From: GCA-2684655 sp045105235
GTDB lineage: Bacteria; Planctomycetota; UBA1135; UBA2386
Assembly (NCBI GenBank): GCA_045105235.1
Contig: JBGCDH010000016.1
Span: 62,001 to 126,000 of the forward strand
Length of the DNA: 64,000 nucleotides
Direction of reading: 5' to 3'
Shown here: positions 1 to 8,823 of the stretch, in pieces
How positions within the stretch are numbered: the stretch's first letter is position 1
Layout: every line of letters starts with the position of its first letter
Made by a program: the position numbers and the translations under genes
The notes under the pieces: model-generated
Seen by the model: the letters and a program-made list of their open reading frames with translations, nothing else
Told to the model about the DNA's origin: nothing
The model's database searches: none

Positions 1-2
1 GC

Positions 3-1097
3 GAAGAGGTCGGGCCGCTGGTGCCGGTTTGGGTCGATGGCAAGACGCCGGAGCTCGTCTTTGCGCGTCGAGTGCGCCGCAGCGGCGGTGGGCGAAGCCG
101 CTCGGGCGATCGGCTGCAGGTCGTTCTGGTCGACTGGCCGCGTTTGCAGCAAGAGATGCTGGCGCTTCTCGAAGACCTGTTTGAGGACGGTGCTGCTGAG
201 CTTGTTCGCTGCGAGAGCCCAACTCCGGAAGAGCAGCCCTCGATGCTGGCGTCGGTGCCCGCGCGACTCGTGGCCACGTATCACGGTCCCGTCGTTTCGG
301 CGGACCTGCCGATCTCGACGATTCTCTGGACGACGTGGGGCGTCACGCTGCTCGGTCTGGTGGTGCTCGGCTTCACACTGCGCACGGCGATTGGCTTCGG
401 CGAGCGCCGCGCGCGCTTTGCTTCGGCGGTCACGCACGAGCTGCGCACGCCGCTGACGACGTTCCGGATGTATAGCGAAATGCTCGCCGACGGCATCGTC
501 ACCGAGCCCAAGGCGCAGCAGGAGTACCTGCGCACGCTCCAGCGCGAGTCGGACCGTCTGGCCCGTGTTGTCGAAAACGTACTGGCGTGGTCGCGCCTCG
601 AAGACGGGCGCTTCACGGCGCGTCGCGAGCGTGTGGCGATCGGCGGCCTGTTGTCGCGTTTCGAGCCCGTGCTGGAGCAGCGGCTTGGCGAAGCGGAGCT
701 TGAGCTATCCGTTCGCGCCAGCTCGGAGGTCCGCGACGCGGTGCTGGATACCGATGAAGAAGCTGTCGGGCAGATCCTGTTCAACCTGGTGGACAACGCC
801 GCGAAATACGCCAGCGAGGCGGTCGACCGCCGCGTCACGCTGTCGGCGGAGCGGAGCGGCTCGCGCGTGCAGCTGATGGTTTGTGACCGGGGGCCGGGCG
901 TGTCGCAGGCTCTTCACGAGCGAGTTTTTGTGCCGTTTGACCGTGGCTCCGTTCGCACCAGCAGCAACGACGTGCCGGGGGTCGGTCTCGGCCTGCCGTT
1001 GGCGCGCGGTTTGGCCCGCGATCTCGGTGGTGAGCTAAGCCTGCAGGTGCAGCCGGACGGTGGGGCATGCTTCGTGCTGGAACTGCCGCTGGGATAG
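3..1097 (+). CDS. Sensor histidine kinase, 3' part (5' end outside window)
   Basis: The reading frame is open to the left edge, so the N-terminus is missing and 364 residues are visible. A hydrophobic stretch encoded near 320-390 looks like the second membrane segment of a two-helix sensor. It is followed by a HisKA H-box (VTHELRTPLT, with the phospho-acceptor His codon at 435-437). The HATPase_c domain then shows an N-box (NLVDNAAKYAS), a G1 box (CDRGPG), an F-box (FVPFDRG) and a G2 box (GVGLGLPLARGLA). The protein should autophosphorylate and pass phosphate to a response regulator, which is presumably encoded upstream of the window. The C-terminus ends right after the ATPase domain, so no receiver domain is fused. 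The signal sensed cannot be inferred. Family assignment is secure. Confidence 0.9.
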   Translation, partial: EEVGPLVPVWVDGKTPELVFARRVRRSGGGRSRSGDRLQVVLVDWPRLQQEMLALLEDLFEDGAAELVRCESPTPEEQPSMLASVPARLVATYHGPVVSADLPISTILWTTWGVTLLGLVVLGFTLRTAIGFGERRARFASAVTHELRTPLTTFRMYSEMLADGIVTEPKAQQEYLRTLQRESDRLARVVENVLAWSRLEDGRFTARRERVAIGGLLSRFEPVLEQRLGEAELELSVRASSEVRDAVLDTDEEAVGQILFNLVDNAAKYASEAVDRRVTLSAERSGSRVQLMVCDRGPGVSQALHERVFVPFDRGSVRTSSNDVPGVGLGLPLARGLARDLGGELSLQVQPDGGACFVLELPLG

Positions 1098-1200
1098 CTG
1101 GCGCGGCGGTAGTCGTCGAAGGGGTCTCGTGCGGGCCACTCGGGGCACTGGTTCTGACGATCGGAGGGCCGGGGCTCTATGCTGTTGCGTAGAGGTCCAT

Positions 1201-2133
1201 ATGACGAGACAAACCCCACCCTGGCTGCTTCCGAGCCTCTTGCTGCTTGCACCGCTCGTCGGTGCGCAGCAGGAAGGCGAGCAGGTCCCCCCCAAGGCGA
1301 ACACCGCCCCGATCGCGACGAGCCCGACGGATTCGCTGCTGGCTGCTGCCAAGACGCGGGCCGCAGTGCACAACAAGCGCGTGCTCGTGATCGGCTGCCC
1401 AGCCGGAGTCGATCTGCTGGCGACGCTGAAGAAGGTCCGCGCGGTCTCGCGTGGCCTGCAGTACGAGTTCGAAGCCGTGCAGATCGTCGCGGATGCCGGT
1501 GGCGAAATGGCCAAGAAGTGGCTGGCCGACGACGGCACCGCAGCGCTGACAATCCTCACGAACGACGGCAAAGAGCTCGGCCGCATGAGCGCGGCGACAT
1601 TTGTCGAGGGCGGCACGGTGCGCGCCGAAGAGTTGATGGCGGCGTGGAAGCCACACTTTTGCCCGCCCGTCGACGCACAGCAAAAGCTGACGGACGCGAT
1701 GGCCGCTGCAAAGAAGTCGGGTCGCAAGATCCTCGTGCGCTTTGACGCACCTTGGTGAGGCTGGTGCAAAGTGCTCGAGGAGTTCCTCGGGCGACCGGTG
1801 ACCAGCCCCATCTACAGCAAGGGCTGGGTCGACGTCATGATTGACGTAGACCGCGACACAAACGGCAAAGAGATCAACGAGCGCCTCAAGGGCAAGCGCA
1901 GCGGTGGCCTGCCCTGGATGGTCATCCTCGATGCCGACGGCAAGGAGATCGTCAGCTCCAACGCGGAAGACGGAAAACACAACGGCGACAACATCGGCGG
2001 CCCGCGCTCCGACTGGGAGTGCGCTTGGTTTGTCGAGATGCTGCGCAAGAGCTCCGGCGATCTTGTCAGCGAAGAGGAGCTCAAGATCCTCGCCACCGAT
2101 CTCGAGGCCTACTCAAAGCCGAAGCGGCGCTGA
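1201..2133 (+). CDS. Secreted tandem thioredoxin-fold protein, probable selenoprotein (in-frame TGA at 1756-1758)
   Basis: ATG at 1201 follows a good ribosome binding site (AGAGGT, 1191-1196). The N-terminus is a signal peptide with a hydrophobic core and a likely cut after VGA. The frame is broken by one TGA at 1756-1758 and then stays open in the same frame to 2133, giving 310 residues if the TGA is read. The codons around it give DAPW-[TGA]-GWCK. That is the thioredoxin active site APWCGWCK with the first Cys replaced, so residue 186 would be selenocysteine paired with Cys189. A later GGLPWMVILD carries the expected cis-Pro. The first 170 residues look like a second thioredoxin fold without a CxxC. 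A SECIS-like hairpin follows the TGA (separate entry). TGA ends many other genes here, so it is not a general sense codon. Alternatives are a nonsense mutation or a sequencing error. The likely role is periplasmic thiol or selenol redox chemistry. Confidence 0.75.
1756..1793 (+). promoter_or_regulatory. Candidate bacterial SECIS element
   Basis: The UGA is followed by 22 nt and then a 4-nt apical loop AGUU (1781-1784). The stem pairs 1772-1780 with 1785-1793: nine pairs including two G-U wobbles, with a GC-rich top. The published bacterial SECIS description asks for a hairpin just downstream of UGA, an apical loop of 3-14 nt with a G in its first two positions, and roughly 16-37 nt between UGA and loop. 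All of these hold here by eye. The hairpin lies inside the coding sequence, as bacterial SECIS elements do. No selA, selB, selC or selD is in the window, so the decoding machinery is unverified. Confidence 0.6.
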
Positions 2134-2143
2134 GGGGCCAGTG

Positions 2144-2179
2144 CCGCTGGAGCGTGGCGCCGCTAGGCGCGCCCAGCGG
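2144..2179 (+). terminator. GC-rich stem-loop after the selenoprotein-like gene
   Basis: CCGCTGG (2144-2150) pairs perfectly with CCAGCGG (2173-2179), and more GC pairing is possible in the 22-nt interior. It starts 11 nt after the stop codon at 2133. There is no U-tract, so it would be an imperfect intrinsic terminator or a 3'-end stabilising structure. Confidence 0.4.
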
Positions 2180-2668
2180 TGTACTTTGCCGTGATATGCC
2201 CTGCGGCCGTCGCGCCTACCGCATCCCGGTGCTACTCGTCCACCAGCTTGCCGCCTTCCATGAAAGGCTCCGTGGCTGAATGAAAATATGCTCGGCGTCG
2301 ATCCGGCGCAACCGAACTCGTTAGCCGCGAGGTCGCAGCTCGAGATCGTCATTACGAAATACACGTTCGCGATTGCTGCGCCCTTTGAGCCGAAGAGTGT
2401 GATGCAAGCAGCAGCCGAGCGGCGACGCGAGTCTCGCCGTAGTGAGGCGGTTGTGCGGGCTAGTCAGAGCGCGAGCCCTTGCCTGGCCGTGCATCGACGC
2501 GGTCGGCCGCCGCCGGTCGGCGCCCACAAGGTTGTTCGCACTCGCGCTTAGACGGGCTAGGTGGGCATGCGTGAGCCAGTAGTTTCACTGTTGGCGAGAT
2601 TTCTGAGGCGTGCGCACTCTCGGCGGCATGAGCGGGTGTCGACACCACCTGTCGGCGTGATCAACATC
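2180..2668. other. Intergenic region, no gene supported
   Basis: About 490 bases between the hairpin after the thioredoxin-like gene and the next start at 2669. Short open frames exist on both strands, but none has a recognisable domain, signal peptide or ribosome binding site. A small AT-richer patch (GAATGAAAATATG, near 2278-2290) stands out against the GC-rich background and could be promoter sequence for the gene at 2669. I see no RNA gene or repeat in it. Confidence 0.4.
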
Positions 2669-4792
2669 ATGACTAAGAAACTTGTTCTGCGCAGCGTCTT
2701 CGCTGTAAGTGCTCTTCTAGCCAGCTCTTCGCTCGTCCGTTCCCAGGCATTCGACTACGTGCACGGTGGCGTCGGGTTTCGTTGTGAGGCACTGGCCGAA
2801 GACAAAGCTTGGTTCAGCTTCACGGGCGGTGTCATCCGCTACACGGAAGAAGTGGCTGGGGAACTGGTCCTGCACAACGCAGCTGTCCCGGACAATGTTC
2901 GCGGCACGCTGCGCGGCATCCATATGTCTCGGGACGCGCAAGGAACTTATGGCTACTGCGTTGGCGATGACGGAGTCGTGCTGTTCTCAGCTGACGCTGG
3001 TGTCACGTGGACACAAAAGACCGTGGTGGTGACCTCGGCAACCCACGGCACCTCACCGAACATTGCGCCAGAGCTGTGGGATTGCTGGTTTCAAGATCGC
3101 CTGCATGGCTATGTGATTGGTTTCGACCACACGGTGCAAGAGACGGTCGACGGCGGCCAGAATTGGATCGACATTGCGCCGGCCGGGCACGTCTCGGCGG
3201 GCAATCCGAAGTGGTACCAGATTCATGGTTTCAGCAATGGTGATTGGATAACGGTTGCGAATGGTGGCTGGGTGCTGCGTTACGACGGCAACTATCACGC
3301 GCAGACCATAGGGCAAGATCTGTGGTGCTATTTGCCCGAGGTGGCCTCGATGCCATGGGATCTAGAGATCTACGCCGTGGACTTCGTCGGCGATATTGGT
3401 GTCGCCGTAGGTGGGGTCGGCAACAACGATGGATACATCTTCCGAACGGAAGATCGTGGCGAAACTTGGTCGTTGGATTCGCCCTGCTTTGAATACCTCA
3501 ATCCGAGCAGCTCCACGAAAACCCCGCCGACCCTCTATGGCGTTGAGCTATTCGACGACCCGGACGGCGGCGCCGTTGTTGGCTACTCGTCTTTTTGCCT
3601 TGTCGGTGGCGCCTCAGGACTGGCGAGTGCCCCTGACCAGTGCGCAGTGTGTAACTCTGTCGGTAAGAGTTGGATCCAGACGGTTTGTGACTCCGACCAG
3701 AACTCGGTGGTAGACCCGTACGATGACCAATCGGAGCTGTTCGTGCGCGATGTTTGCGCTTCGTCATCCAACCAACGCAGCTTCTTGGTGGGCGACTTTG
3801 GCACGCTGCGAGTCTCCGAAGACCAAGGTGTGACCTGGGCCGAGACCAACGGACTGCACCGCGGTCGGATTAGCTGCGGGGCGTTTTCGGATCCGACGGT
3901 TGGGATCATCGGTGGGCAGAGATACAGGGTCTTCTCGACGGTCGACGGCGGGGAGAACTTCAGCCTCGACCTAGCTCCAGCAATTCAAAGCGGTGCGGGC
4001 GGCGACATACAGGATGTCGGAATTGGCTCTGATGGCCATCGAGCTATAGCTTGCGGTGATCGTGGGCGCCTCTATGTTCGCGATTCGGGCGGGATCTGGA
4101 CGGATCGATCGGTCGGGGCTTGGGACGTTGAGCCGGCGTTCACGTCTTGCCTGGCGATTGGAAACGGTCAGGTCATGCTCGCCGGTGGTGCGATTGAGAA
4201 AACGCAGACATTTGTTGGTGGGACTATTCAGTTCACCAACAAGTCTGTCCTCTACCTCAGTATTGACGGTGGCGCGACTGCCTTCGTTCCGCTCGATCTT
4301 ACATTCAATGGTGCGGCTGTTTCCTCGCGCGTCGAGGACATCGCTTTCGATGGCAACTATTTCTACTACTTGACCGCGAACAAGCGCATCTACATCGCGT
4401 CCGTGCTCACCTCGATCAGCAACGCACTGGTGGAACTGACCGTGCCGGCTGGTGCCGCGACAACCTGCATCGGCGTGCGTTCGCATGCGGACTTCTACGT
4501 TGGTGATGCAGCGGGCGGTCTCTACAAGTTTGACCTAGGAAGCCAGTCGATGGTTGCTGTGACCGGTGTCACTGCGGACCAGCTTGGAGACCGGGTGTTT
4601 GACTGTGAGCCGGTTCCAGGAACTGCCGATTGGTTCTTTACCGGGGATCTCGGTCAGGTCGTGCGCTTGCAGGGCTCGACATTCTCTACGCCAAAGTCCT
4701 CGATCGGAACAGAGGTTGTTGGTGCTGAGTTCTTCAGTGCGACCGAAGGTCTACTGATTGGCCGCAAGGCGAATCTGGCGGTCTGGAAATAG
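2669..4792 (+). CDS. Secreted BNR/Ycf48-like beta-propeller protein
   Basis: The start at 2669 (ATG) gives a clean signal peptide (MTKKLVLRS, hydrophobic core, cut near VRSQA); extending upstream only adds arginine-rich sequence. The mature part of about 680 residues contains repeated Asp-box-like motifs such as SADAGVTWTQ, TVDGGQNWID, TEDRGETWS, SEDQGVTWAE and STVDGGENFS. These are typical of BNR/sialidase-like and Ycf48-like seven-bladed propellers. No sialidase catalytic set was recognised, so it is more likely a structural or binding propeller on the cell surface or in the periplasm. GC content and codon bias are lower than in the neighbours, which may reflect transfer or relaxed selection. 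It stands alone, and the downstream gene is convergent. The ligand is unknown. Confidence 0.75.
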   Translation: MTKKLVLRSVFAVSALLASSSLVRSQAFDYVHGGVGFRCEALAEDKAWFSFTGGVIRYTEEVAGELVLHNAAVPDNVRGTLRGIHMSRDAQGTYGYCVGDDGVVLFSADAGVTWTQKTVVVTSATHGTSPNIAPELWDCWFQDRLHGYVIGFDHTVQETVDGGQNWIDIAPAGHVSAGNPKWYQIHGFSNGDWITVANGGWVLRYDGNYHAQTIGQDLWCYLPEVASMPWDLEIYAVDFVGDIGVAVGGVGNNDGYIFRTEDRGETWSLDSPCFEYLNPSSSTKTPPTLYGVELFDDPDGGAVVGYSSFCLVGGASGLASAPDQCAVCNSVGKSWIQTVCDSDQNSVVDPYDDQSELFVRDVCASSSNQRSFLVGDFGTLRVSEDQGVTWAETNGLHRGRISCGAFSDPTVGIIGGQRYRVFSTVDGGENFSLDLAPAIQSGAGGDIQDVGIGSDGHRAIACGDRGRLYVRDSGGIWTDRSVGAWDVEPAFTSCLAIGNGQVMLAGGAIEKTQTFVGGTIQFTNKSVLYLSIDGGATAFVPLDLTFNGAAVSSRVEDIAFDGNYFYYLTANKRIYIASVLTSISNALVELTVPAGAATTCIGVRSHADFYVGDAAGGLYKFDLGSQSMVAVTGVTADQLGDRVFDCEPVPGTADWFFTGDLGQVVRLQGSTFSTPKSSIGTEVVGAEFFSATEGLLIGRKANLAVWK

Positions 4793-4903
4793 CGCTCGTC
4801 CTTCGCCCGTCATTTGAGCGCGGGCGAGGCATCCTCATAGCCCGCCGACCGACAGCAACCAGTCGTCGCCATGTCCGGGCTTAGCGAAGGAAAACGGCCG
4901 TTC

Positions 4904-4918
4904 GGCGGCGAAGCCGCC
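4904..4918. terminator. Short GC hairpin between convergent genes
   Basis: GGCGGC (4904-4909), loop GAA, then GCCGCC (4913-4918): a six-pair perfect stem in the 176-base gap between two convergent genes. It could act on both strands, but neither side has a T-run, so the terminator role is tentative. Confidence 0.3.
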
Positions 4919-4968
4919 AAGATCTGACGCCGCATGCGAACGATTCGGGCGCGGTTCGCGGCCGCCGG

Positions 4969-6831
4969 TCAGCGCCCGATCGGCAGCGCCGGGGCCTCGC
5001 GAAGAATGCGGCGCACCTCCGCGGAAGCGCGCAGGTCGAAGTGCACGCTGTGATCGGCCCCCGGCACGATCAGCTCACTGGCTGCGCCACTCAGATGCGA
5101 GCTTCGGTAGGGCACGATGCCATCGCTCCAGGTGTTGGGGTCCTCGTTGTCGCTGAGGTTGCCCATGATGCTGTGGTAGATCAGGCCTGCACGCAGCGGA
5201 AACGTCGCGAGCGTGCGCAGCACGGGATGTTGTTCGGACAGCTCATCGACGCTGTTTGGCACTTCGACGCGAACTGTTGCGTGCTGCCTCAGGTGGTCGA
5301 CCAGGCTGCGAAGCCGCTGCGGCACCGTGACCATGGATGAGCCTAGCCATCCGATCATGCCGTCCGCCATACCGCTGCCTCGATGCGGCGCGGCGATGAA
5401 AATGGCGCGCGGCACATAGCTGAGCGGCTCCCAAAAGAAGAGCCCTTCGGCAAGCGCAAGTTCGTCTTCACTGAGCTTGTCGCGGACATCGTCGAGGGCG
5501 CCTTCGAACAGCGTCTGCCACATCTTGTCCCCGCTGGCGGTCAGCACGATGCGCGAAAGCAGTCCGCCCATGCTGTGGCCGATCAGGACCGGGCCCATGC
5601 GGGATGCAAGGTCGTCGAGTTCGGGATCGAGTCGCTGTCGCACGATGTCGATGGTCTGGCGCAGCAGCCGTGCGTTCTCGAGCAGCGGGGCACCCGTCGC
5701 ATACATGAAGTGCCAGACCTGGTAGCGGTTGTGAAGCGTTTCGTCGCCGAGGATGTCGTTGGTCAGATCGCGCCATGTCAGGGGGCTGGACCACAGACCG
5801 TGAACCATGATCAACGGTTGCCGGTCGGGGTCGTAGTCCTCGAGCAGGTAGATGCCTTCGTGGCCATCGACGCTGGCGGAAAAGAAGCTGCGGTCCTCAA
5901 AAGACTGCAGGTTGGCTTTGCTGGTCAGGTGGGCAAACGGCGCGGTGAAGTCGGCCGCGAGCGGTGCCCGCACGCCCGGCAGCAGCTCCACGCTGGTTCG
6001 CGTGCGTGGGTTGAGCAGCCGTAGCTGTGTCGGTGCGCCGGGCTGTGCGCTGGGCTGGATCACCGCGGTGGCTGGTCGGCACACCGCTTCGGGAGTGAGT
6101 GGCACATGGATGCCCAGCTGCGGGCTGCGTTCGAGCACGAGTGCGGCGCCGGCGCCGGGACGGCGATGGCGATGGCGGATGCCTTCAAACACGAGAGTGT
6201 CGGCGCAAATCCAGTTGTCGAAGTCGTCGAGCTGCCACGGGCCGTCGACGTCGAAGACGACCTCGACCTCAAACTGTGACCGTAGCAGTTCGGTCAACTC
6301 GCGCGGGTTGGATGTCGCGTCGATGCAGGTCGACAAGAAGTGCACGGTGGCCCGCGTGGCGGCGGCCAGCGCGCGGTGCGCGGTCAAGTCGATGCTGGTG
6401 GCACCGTGCTCGGCGGGGGCGGCGGTGCCGGCAGCGAGTGCTCGCGTTGCGGCGCAGCCGGCGTCGGCGAAGTGCTGGGCCGCAGCAAGGCCGTCTTCCT
6501 TCGCGCCAAGCGCGAACAGCACCTCGGCTTGGGCAAGCAGCCGTTCTCGATCCTCAATGCCCTGCTGAGGTGCAGCGAGTCCCGCGGCGCTGGCAACGAA
6601 GTCGTCGGTTGGCAATGCCAGCCGCTCGAGCAGCACCTTGGTGCGCTCGCTGATTTCTTCGAATGCGAACGCCGTCACGGTTTCTTGCGCGGCAAAGGTG
6701 CGCGGCGAGACGATACGTTCCTCGACGGAGCTCGTGGCGCAGGCTGCAAACAGCAGGCTCGCGGTGGCTAGCCAGACTTGGGCGATCTTTGGGATGCGCC
6801 GTGCGCGGCGATGTGGTCGGTCGGCAGCCAT
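4969..6831 (-). CDS. Lipoprotein alpha/beta hydrolase (lipase/PGAP1-like)
   Basis: This 620-residue protein has an arginine-rich N-terminus, a hydrophobic segment and a lipobox LLFAAC, with Cys31 as the likely lipidation site. The N-terminal half (to about residue 330) is unassigned. The C-terminal half is an alpha/beta hydrolase. MVHGLWSSPLTW is the oxyanion-loop strand, GHSMGG carries the nucleophile serine, DGIVPYRSSHL probably supplies the acid, and GADHSVH the catalytic His. This arrangement resembles PGAP1-like and LCAT-like lipases and esterases. It should act on acyl esters at the membrane surface; the substrate is unknown. It appears to be a single-gene unit. A copy of the structured repeat element (6946-7058) lies upstream of its start, in the opposite orientation as drawn here. 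Confidence 0.8.
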   Translation of the reverse strand: MAADRPHRRARRIPKIAQVWLATASLLFAACATSSVEERIVSPRTFAAQETVTAFAFEEISERTKVLLERLALPTDDFVASAAGLAAPQQGIEDRERLLAQAEVLFALGAKEDGLAAAQHFADAGCAATRALAAGTAAPAEHGATSIDLTAHRALAAATRATVHFLSTCIDATSNPRELTELLRSQFEVEVVFDVDGPWQLDDFDNWICADTLVFEGIRHRHRRPGAGAALVLERSPQLGIHVPLTPEAVCRPATAVIQPSAQPGAPTQLRLLNPRTRTSVELLPGVRAPLAADFTAPFAHLTSKANLQSFEDRSFFSASVDGHEGIYLLEDYDPDRQPLIMVHGLWSSPLTWRDLTNDILGDETLHNRYQVWHFMYATGAPLLENARLLRQTIDIVRQRLDPELDDLASRMGPVLIGHSMGGLLSRIVLTASGDKMWQTLFEGALDDVRDKLSEDELALAEGLFFWEPLSYVPRAIFIAAPHRGSGMADGMIGWLGSSMVTVPQRLRSLVDHLRQHATVRVEVPNSVDELSEQHPVLRTLATFPLRAGLIYHSIMGNLSDNEDPNTWSDGIVPYRSSHLSGAASELIVPGADHSVHFDLRASAEVRRILREAPALPIGR

Positions 6832-6945
6832 AGGGGCTGCATCGTAGGATCGAGCGGGGCACGTGTCGAAACACGCGTTTGCCCTATCGTGATTCCGCTT
6901 TGCATCGCAACCGCCGCTTCGCGCTCGGGGCGGCGAGGGCTAGAC
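6832..6945. other. Intergenic region upstream of the lipase-like gene
   Basis: First part of a 346-base gap between the start of the hydrolase gene (6831) and the end of the M28 peptidase gene (7178), both on the minus strand. It should contain the hydrolase promoter, but no clear -35/-10 pair is visible. The rest of the gap holds the structured element described separately; 7059-7177 shows nothing I can name. Confidence 0.3.
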
Positions 6946-7058
6946 TGCGGACACGAAGACGCCCGTCACGGCGTTGCTCCTCCGCGTCGGGCGGACTCCA
7001 CGCGCTGCCGCGAGGATGCCGCGGTTTCGGCCGGGGGATGCGGCCGGCAATCCTCGCG
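6946..7058 (+). ncRNA. Structured repeat element, copy A (candidate non-coding RNA)
   Basis: 27 nt (6952-6978) are identical to the minus strand of 10233-10259. Both copies fold alike. P1 closes the element (here GCGG 6947-6950 with CCGC 7008-7011). P2 is ACGCC/GGCGT around the loop CGTCAC (6959-6974), identical in both. P3 is TCCGC/GCGGA (6981-6995), whose sequence is different in copy B while pairing is kept. A further 9-pair stem follows (7009-7017 with 7050-7058), also matched by a different 9-pair stem in B; in A it overlaps the P1 strand, so the two may be alternatives. Preserved pairing with different bases argues for a functional RNA. The strand is not certain. I could not match it to a known riboswitch or small RNA. 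Confidence 0.45.
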
Positions 7059-7177
7059 CCCTCCGACTCGGCGGCCCCGGCATCGGTCAAGAGCTCTTCG
7101 CCCCGATCTCGATGCCAGCTACACGTCGATACGGCGCGCAGGACCAGGCGCCGATGCCGAAGCCGAAGCCGCCGCCG

Positions 7178-8818
7178 CTAGCGGAGCTTGGCGAACTCGT
7201 CGCCGGGCGTCCACGTCGGTGCCGCGTCCGCATTCGCGGTCTCCACCAGCAGCTCGAACAGGATCTGCATGTCGTCGGCCGCGCCCTTGAAGTTCCACCA
7301 CTTTGCCAGCTCGTCGGTCGGCTGGTGGTAGTGCACGGTCGTGTAGCTCGCCTTCATGCGCTTGCGGTTGGCGGGCTGGTCGAGGAATTCCTTGCCGGCC
7401 TTGAAGTAGGCAGCGGGAACGCCGATCCGCGCGAAGTTGAAGTGGTCGCTGCGGTAGAAGTAGCCGCGGTCCGGATGGCTGTCCGGCTCGATCTTGCGGC
7501 CGCGCTTTCTGGCAATGCGGGCGGCGGTGTCGCTGAGGCTGTTCTTGCCGTAGCCGACAAACTCGATGTCTTCGGTCGGGCCCCAAACGTTGAGGCCGTC
7601 GACGTTGACGTTGGCGATCAGCTGCTTCTTGTCGACCGTCGGATTCTCGGCGTAGAACTTGGAGCCGAGCAGCCCGGATTCTTCGGCGGTAACGGCCAAG
7701 AACAGCATGCTGCGGCGGCGGGTCTTGAGGGCACCGGCGGCACGCGCGAGCGCCAGCAGCCCGGCGCAGCCCGAGGCGTTGTCGACCGCGCCGTTGTAGA
7801 TCTCGTCGTCGCCGCGGGGCTTGCCAATGCCGAGGTGGTCGAAGTGCGCCGTCAGCACGACGTATTCGTCCTTCAGCTTTGGGTCCGTGCCTGGGAGCAC
7901 GCCGAGCACGTTGGCTGACTCCATCTCACGCACCTTGTTGTCGATGGCGAGGTCGACCTTGACGCCGAGCGGCACGGGCCGCTGGTTGCCGGTTTCGGCG
8001 CGGGCGCGCAGCTCGTCGAGGTTGTGGCCACCGAGGCGACAAAGCGTGTCGGCGGCCGTCTCGGAGCACCACGAGCGAATCGCCAGCGTCAGCTGATCCT
8101 GCTTGAAGGGCAGCCAAAAGTTCTCGCGGCCGTGGCTGGCCTGGATCACCTGGAACGGATAGCCGGCCGACTCGGTCGTGTGGATGACGATGACGCCGGC
8201 AGCGCCGCGGCGCGCGGCCTCTTCGTATTTGTAGGACCAGCGTCCGTAGTAGAGGCGCGTCTTGCCGGCGAAGCGCTCGGGGTCGTCGGCCGGGTCGTTG
8301 TTCATGACGAGCAGCACCTTGCCGCGCACGTCGTAGTCCTGATAGTCGTCCCAGCCCTGCTCTGGTGCATCGATGCCGTAGCCGACAAAGACCAGCTCGG
8401 CCTCGTCCCAGGCGGCGCTGGCGGCCGGGCTGCCCGCTACCGCGGTGTAGTCCGTCGGCGCTTCAAACGAGGCCGTGCCGCTGCTGCCGCGCGCTTTCAG
8501 CGGCGTGGTCACCGTCGACTGGATGCCGCGGATCGGCACCGGCTGCATCCATGAACCATCCGCGCCGCCCGGCTCACAGCCGGCCGCTTCGAGATGGCTT
8601 TGGATGTAGCTGCGGGCCAATGCGTCGCCCTTGGTGCCAACGCCGCGCCCTTCGAGGGCGTCATCGCTGAGAAACGCGACGTGCGTTTTTAGCACGCTGG
8701 GCGAGATCATTTGCTCGGCTCGGGTCACCGATGCATCGGTGCTGCTGCAGCCGGATGCGAGGAGTCCGAGCGACGCGAGCGCCGCCGTGCGGAATGGGCT
8801 AGTGAGCTTCTTCATCAT
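7178..8818 (-). CDS. M28 family metallopeptidase lipoprotein
   Basis: 546 residues from ATG at 8818 (a second ATG follows at 8815). The start is set by the lipoprotein signal MMKKLTSPFRTAALASLG and the lipobox-like LLASGC. The peptidase core has AHFDH (about residue 325), DNASG (about 346), AEES (about 379), VNVDGLN and a terminal VHYHQPTDE. These match the zinc ligands and catalytic glutamate of M28 aminopeptidases with two zinc ions. A PA-like insert (RGKVLLVMNNDP... through GAAGVIVIH) precedes the core, as in secreted M28 enzymes that recruit substrate through this lid. The role is N-terminal trimming of peptides outside the inner membrane. The leader region contains three 18-bp tandem repeats (separate entry). 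The gene 115 bp upstream is also on the minus strand and could be co-transcribed. Confidence 0.9.
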   Translation of the reverse strand: MMKKLTSPFRTAALASLGLLASGCSSTDASVTRAEQMISPSVLKTHVAFLSDDALEGRGVGTKGDALARSYIQSHLEAAGCEPGGADGSWMQPVPIRGIQSTVTTPLKARGSSGTASFEAPTDYTAVAGSPAASAAWDEAELVFVGYGIDAPEQGWDDYQDYDVRGKVLLVMNNDPADDPERFAGKTRLYYGRWSYKYEEAARRGAAGVIVIHTTESAGYPFQVIQASHGRENFWLPFKQDQLTLAIRSWCSETAADTLCRLGGHNLDELRARAETGNQRPVPLGVKVDLAIDNKVREMESANVLGVLPGTDPKLKDEYVVLTAHFDHLGIGKPRGDDEIYNGAVDNASGCAGLLALARAAGALKTRRRSMLFLAVTAEESGLLGSKFYAENPTVDKKQLIANVNVDGLNVWGPTEDIEFVGYGKNSLSDTAARIARKRGRKIEPDSHPDRGYFYRSDHFNFARIGVPAAYFKAGKEFLDQPANRKRMKASYTTVHYHQPTDELAKWWNFKGAADDMQILFELLVETANADAAPTWTPGDEFAKLR

Positions 8819-8823
8819 GTTTG

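Noticed and set aside
1201..2133. TGA read as Trp by an alternative genetic code
   Set aside because: Many genes in the window end in TGA and no other gene carries an in-frame TGA, so the code is standard; recoding at this site is the simpler reading.
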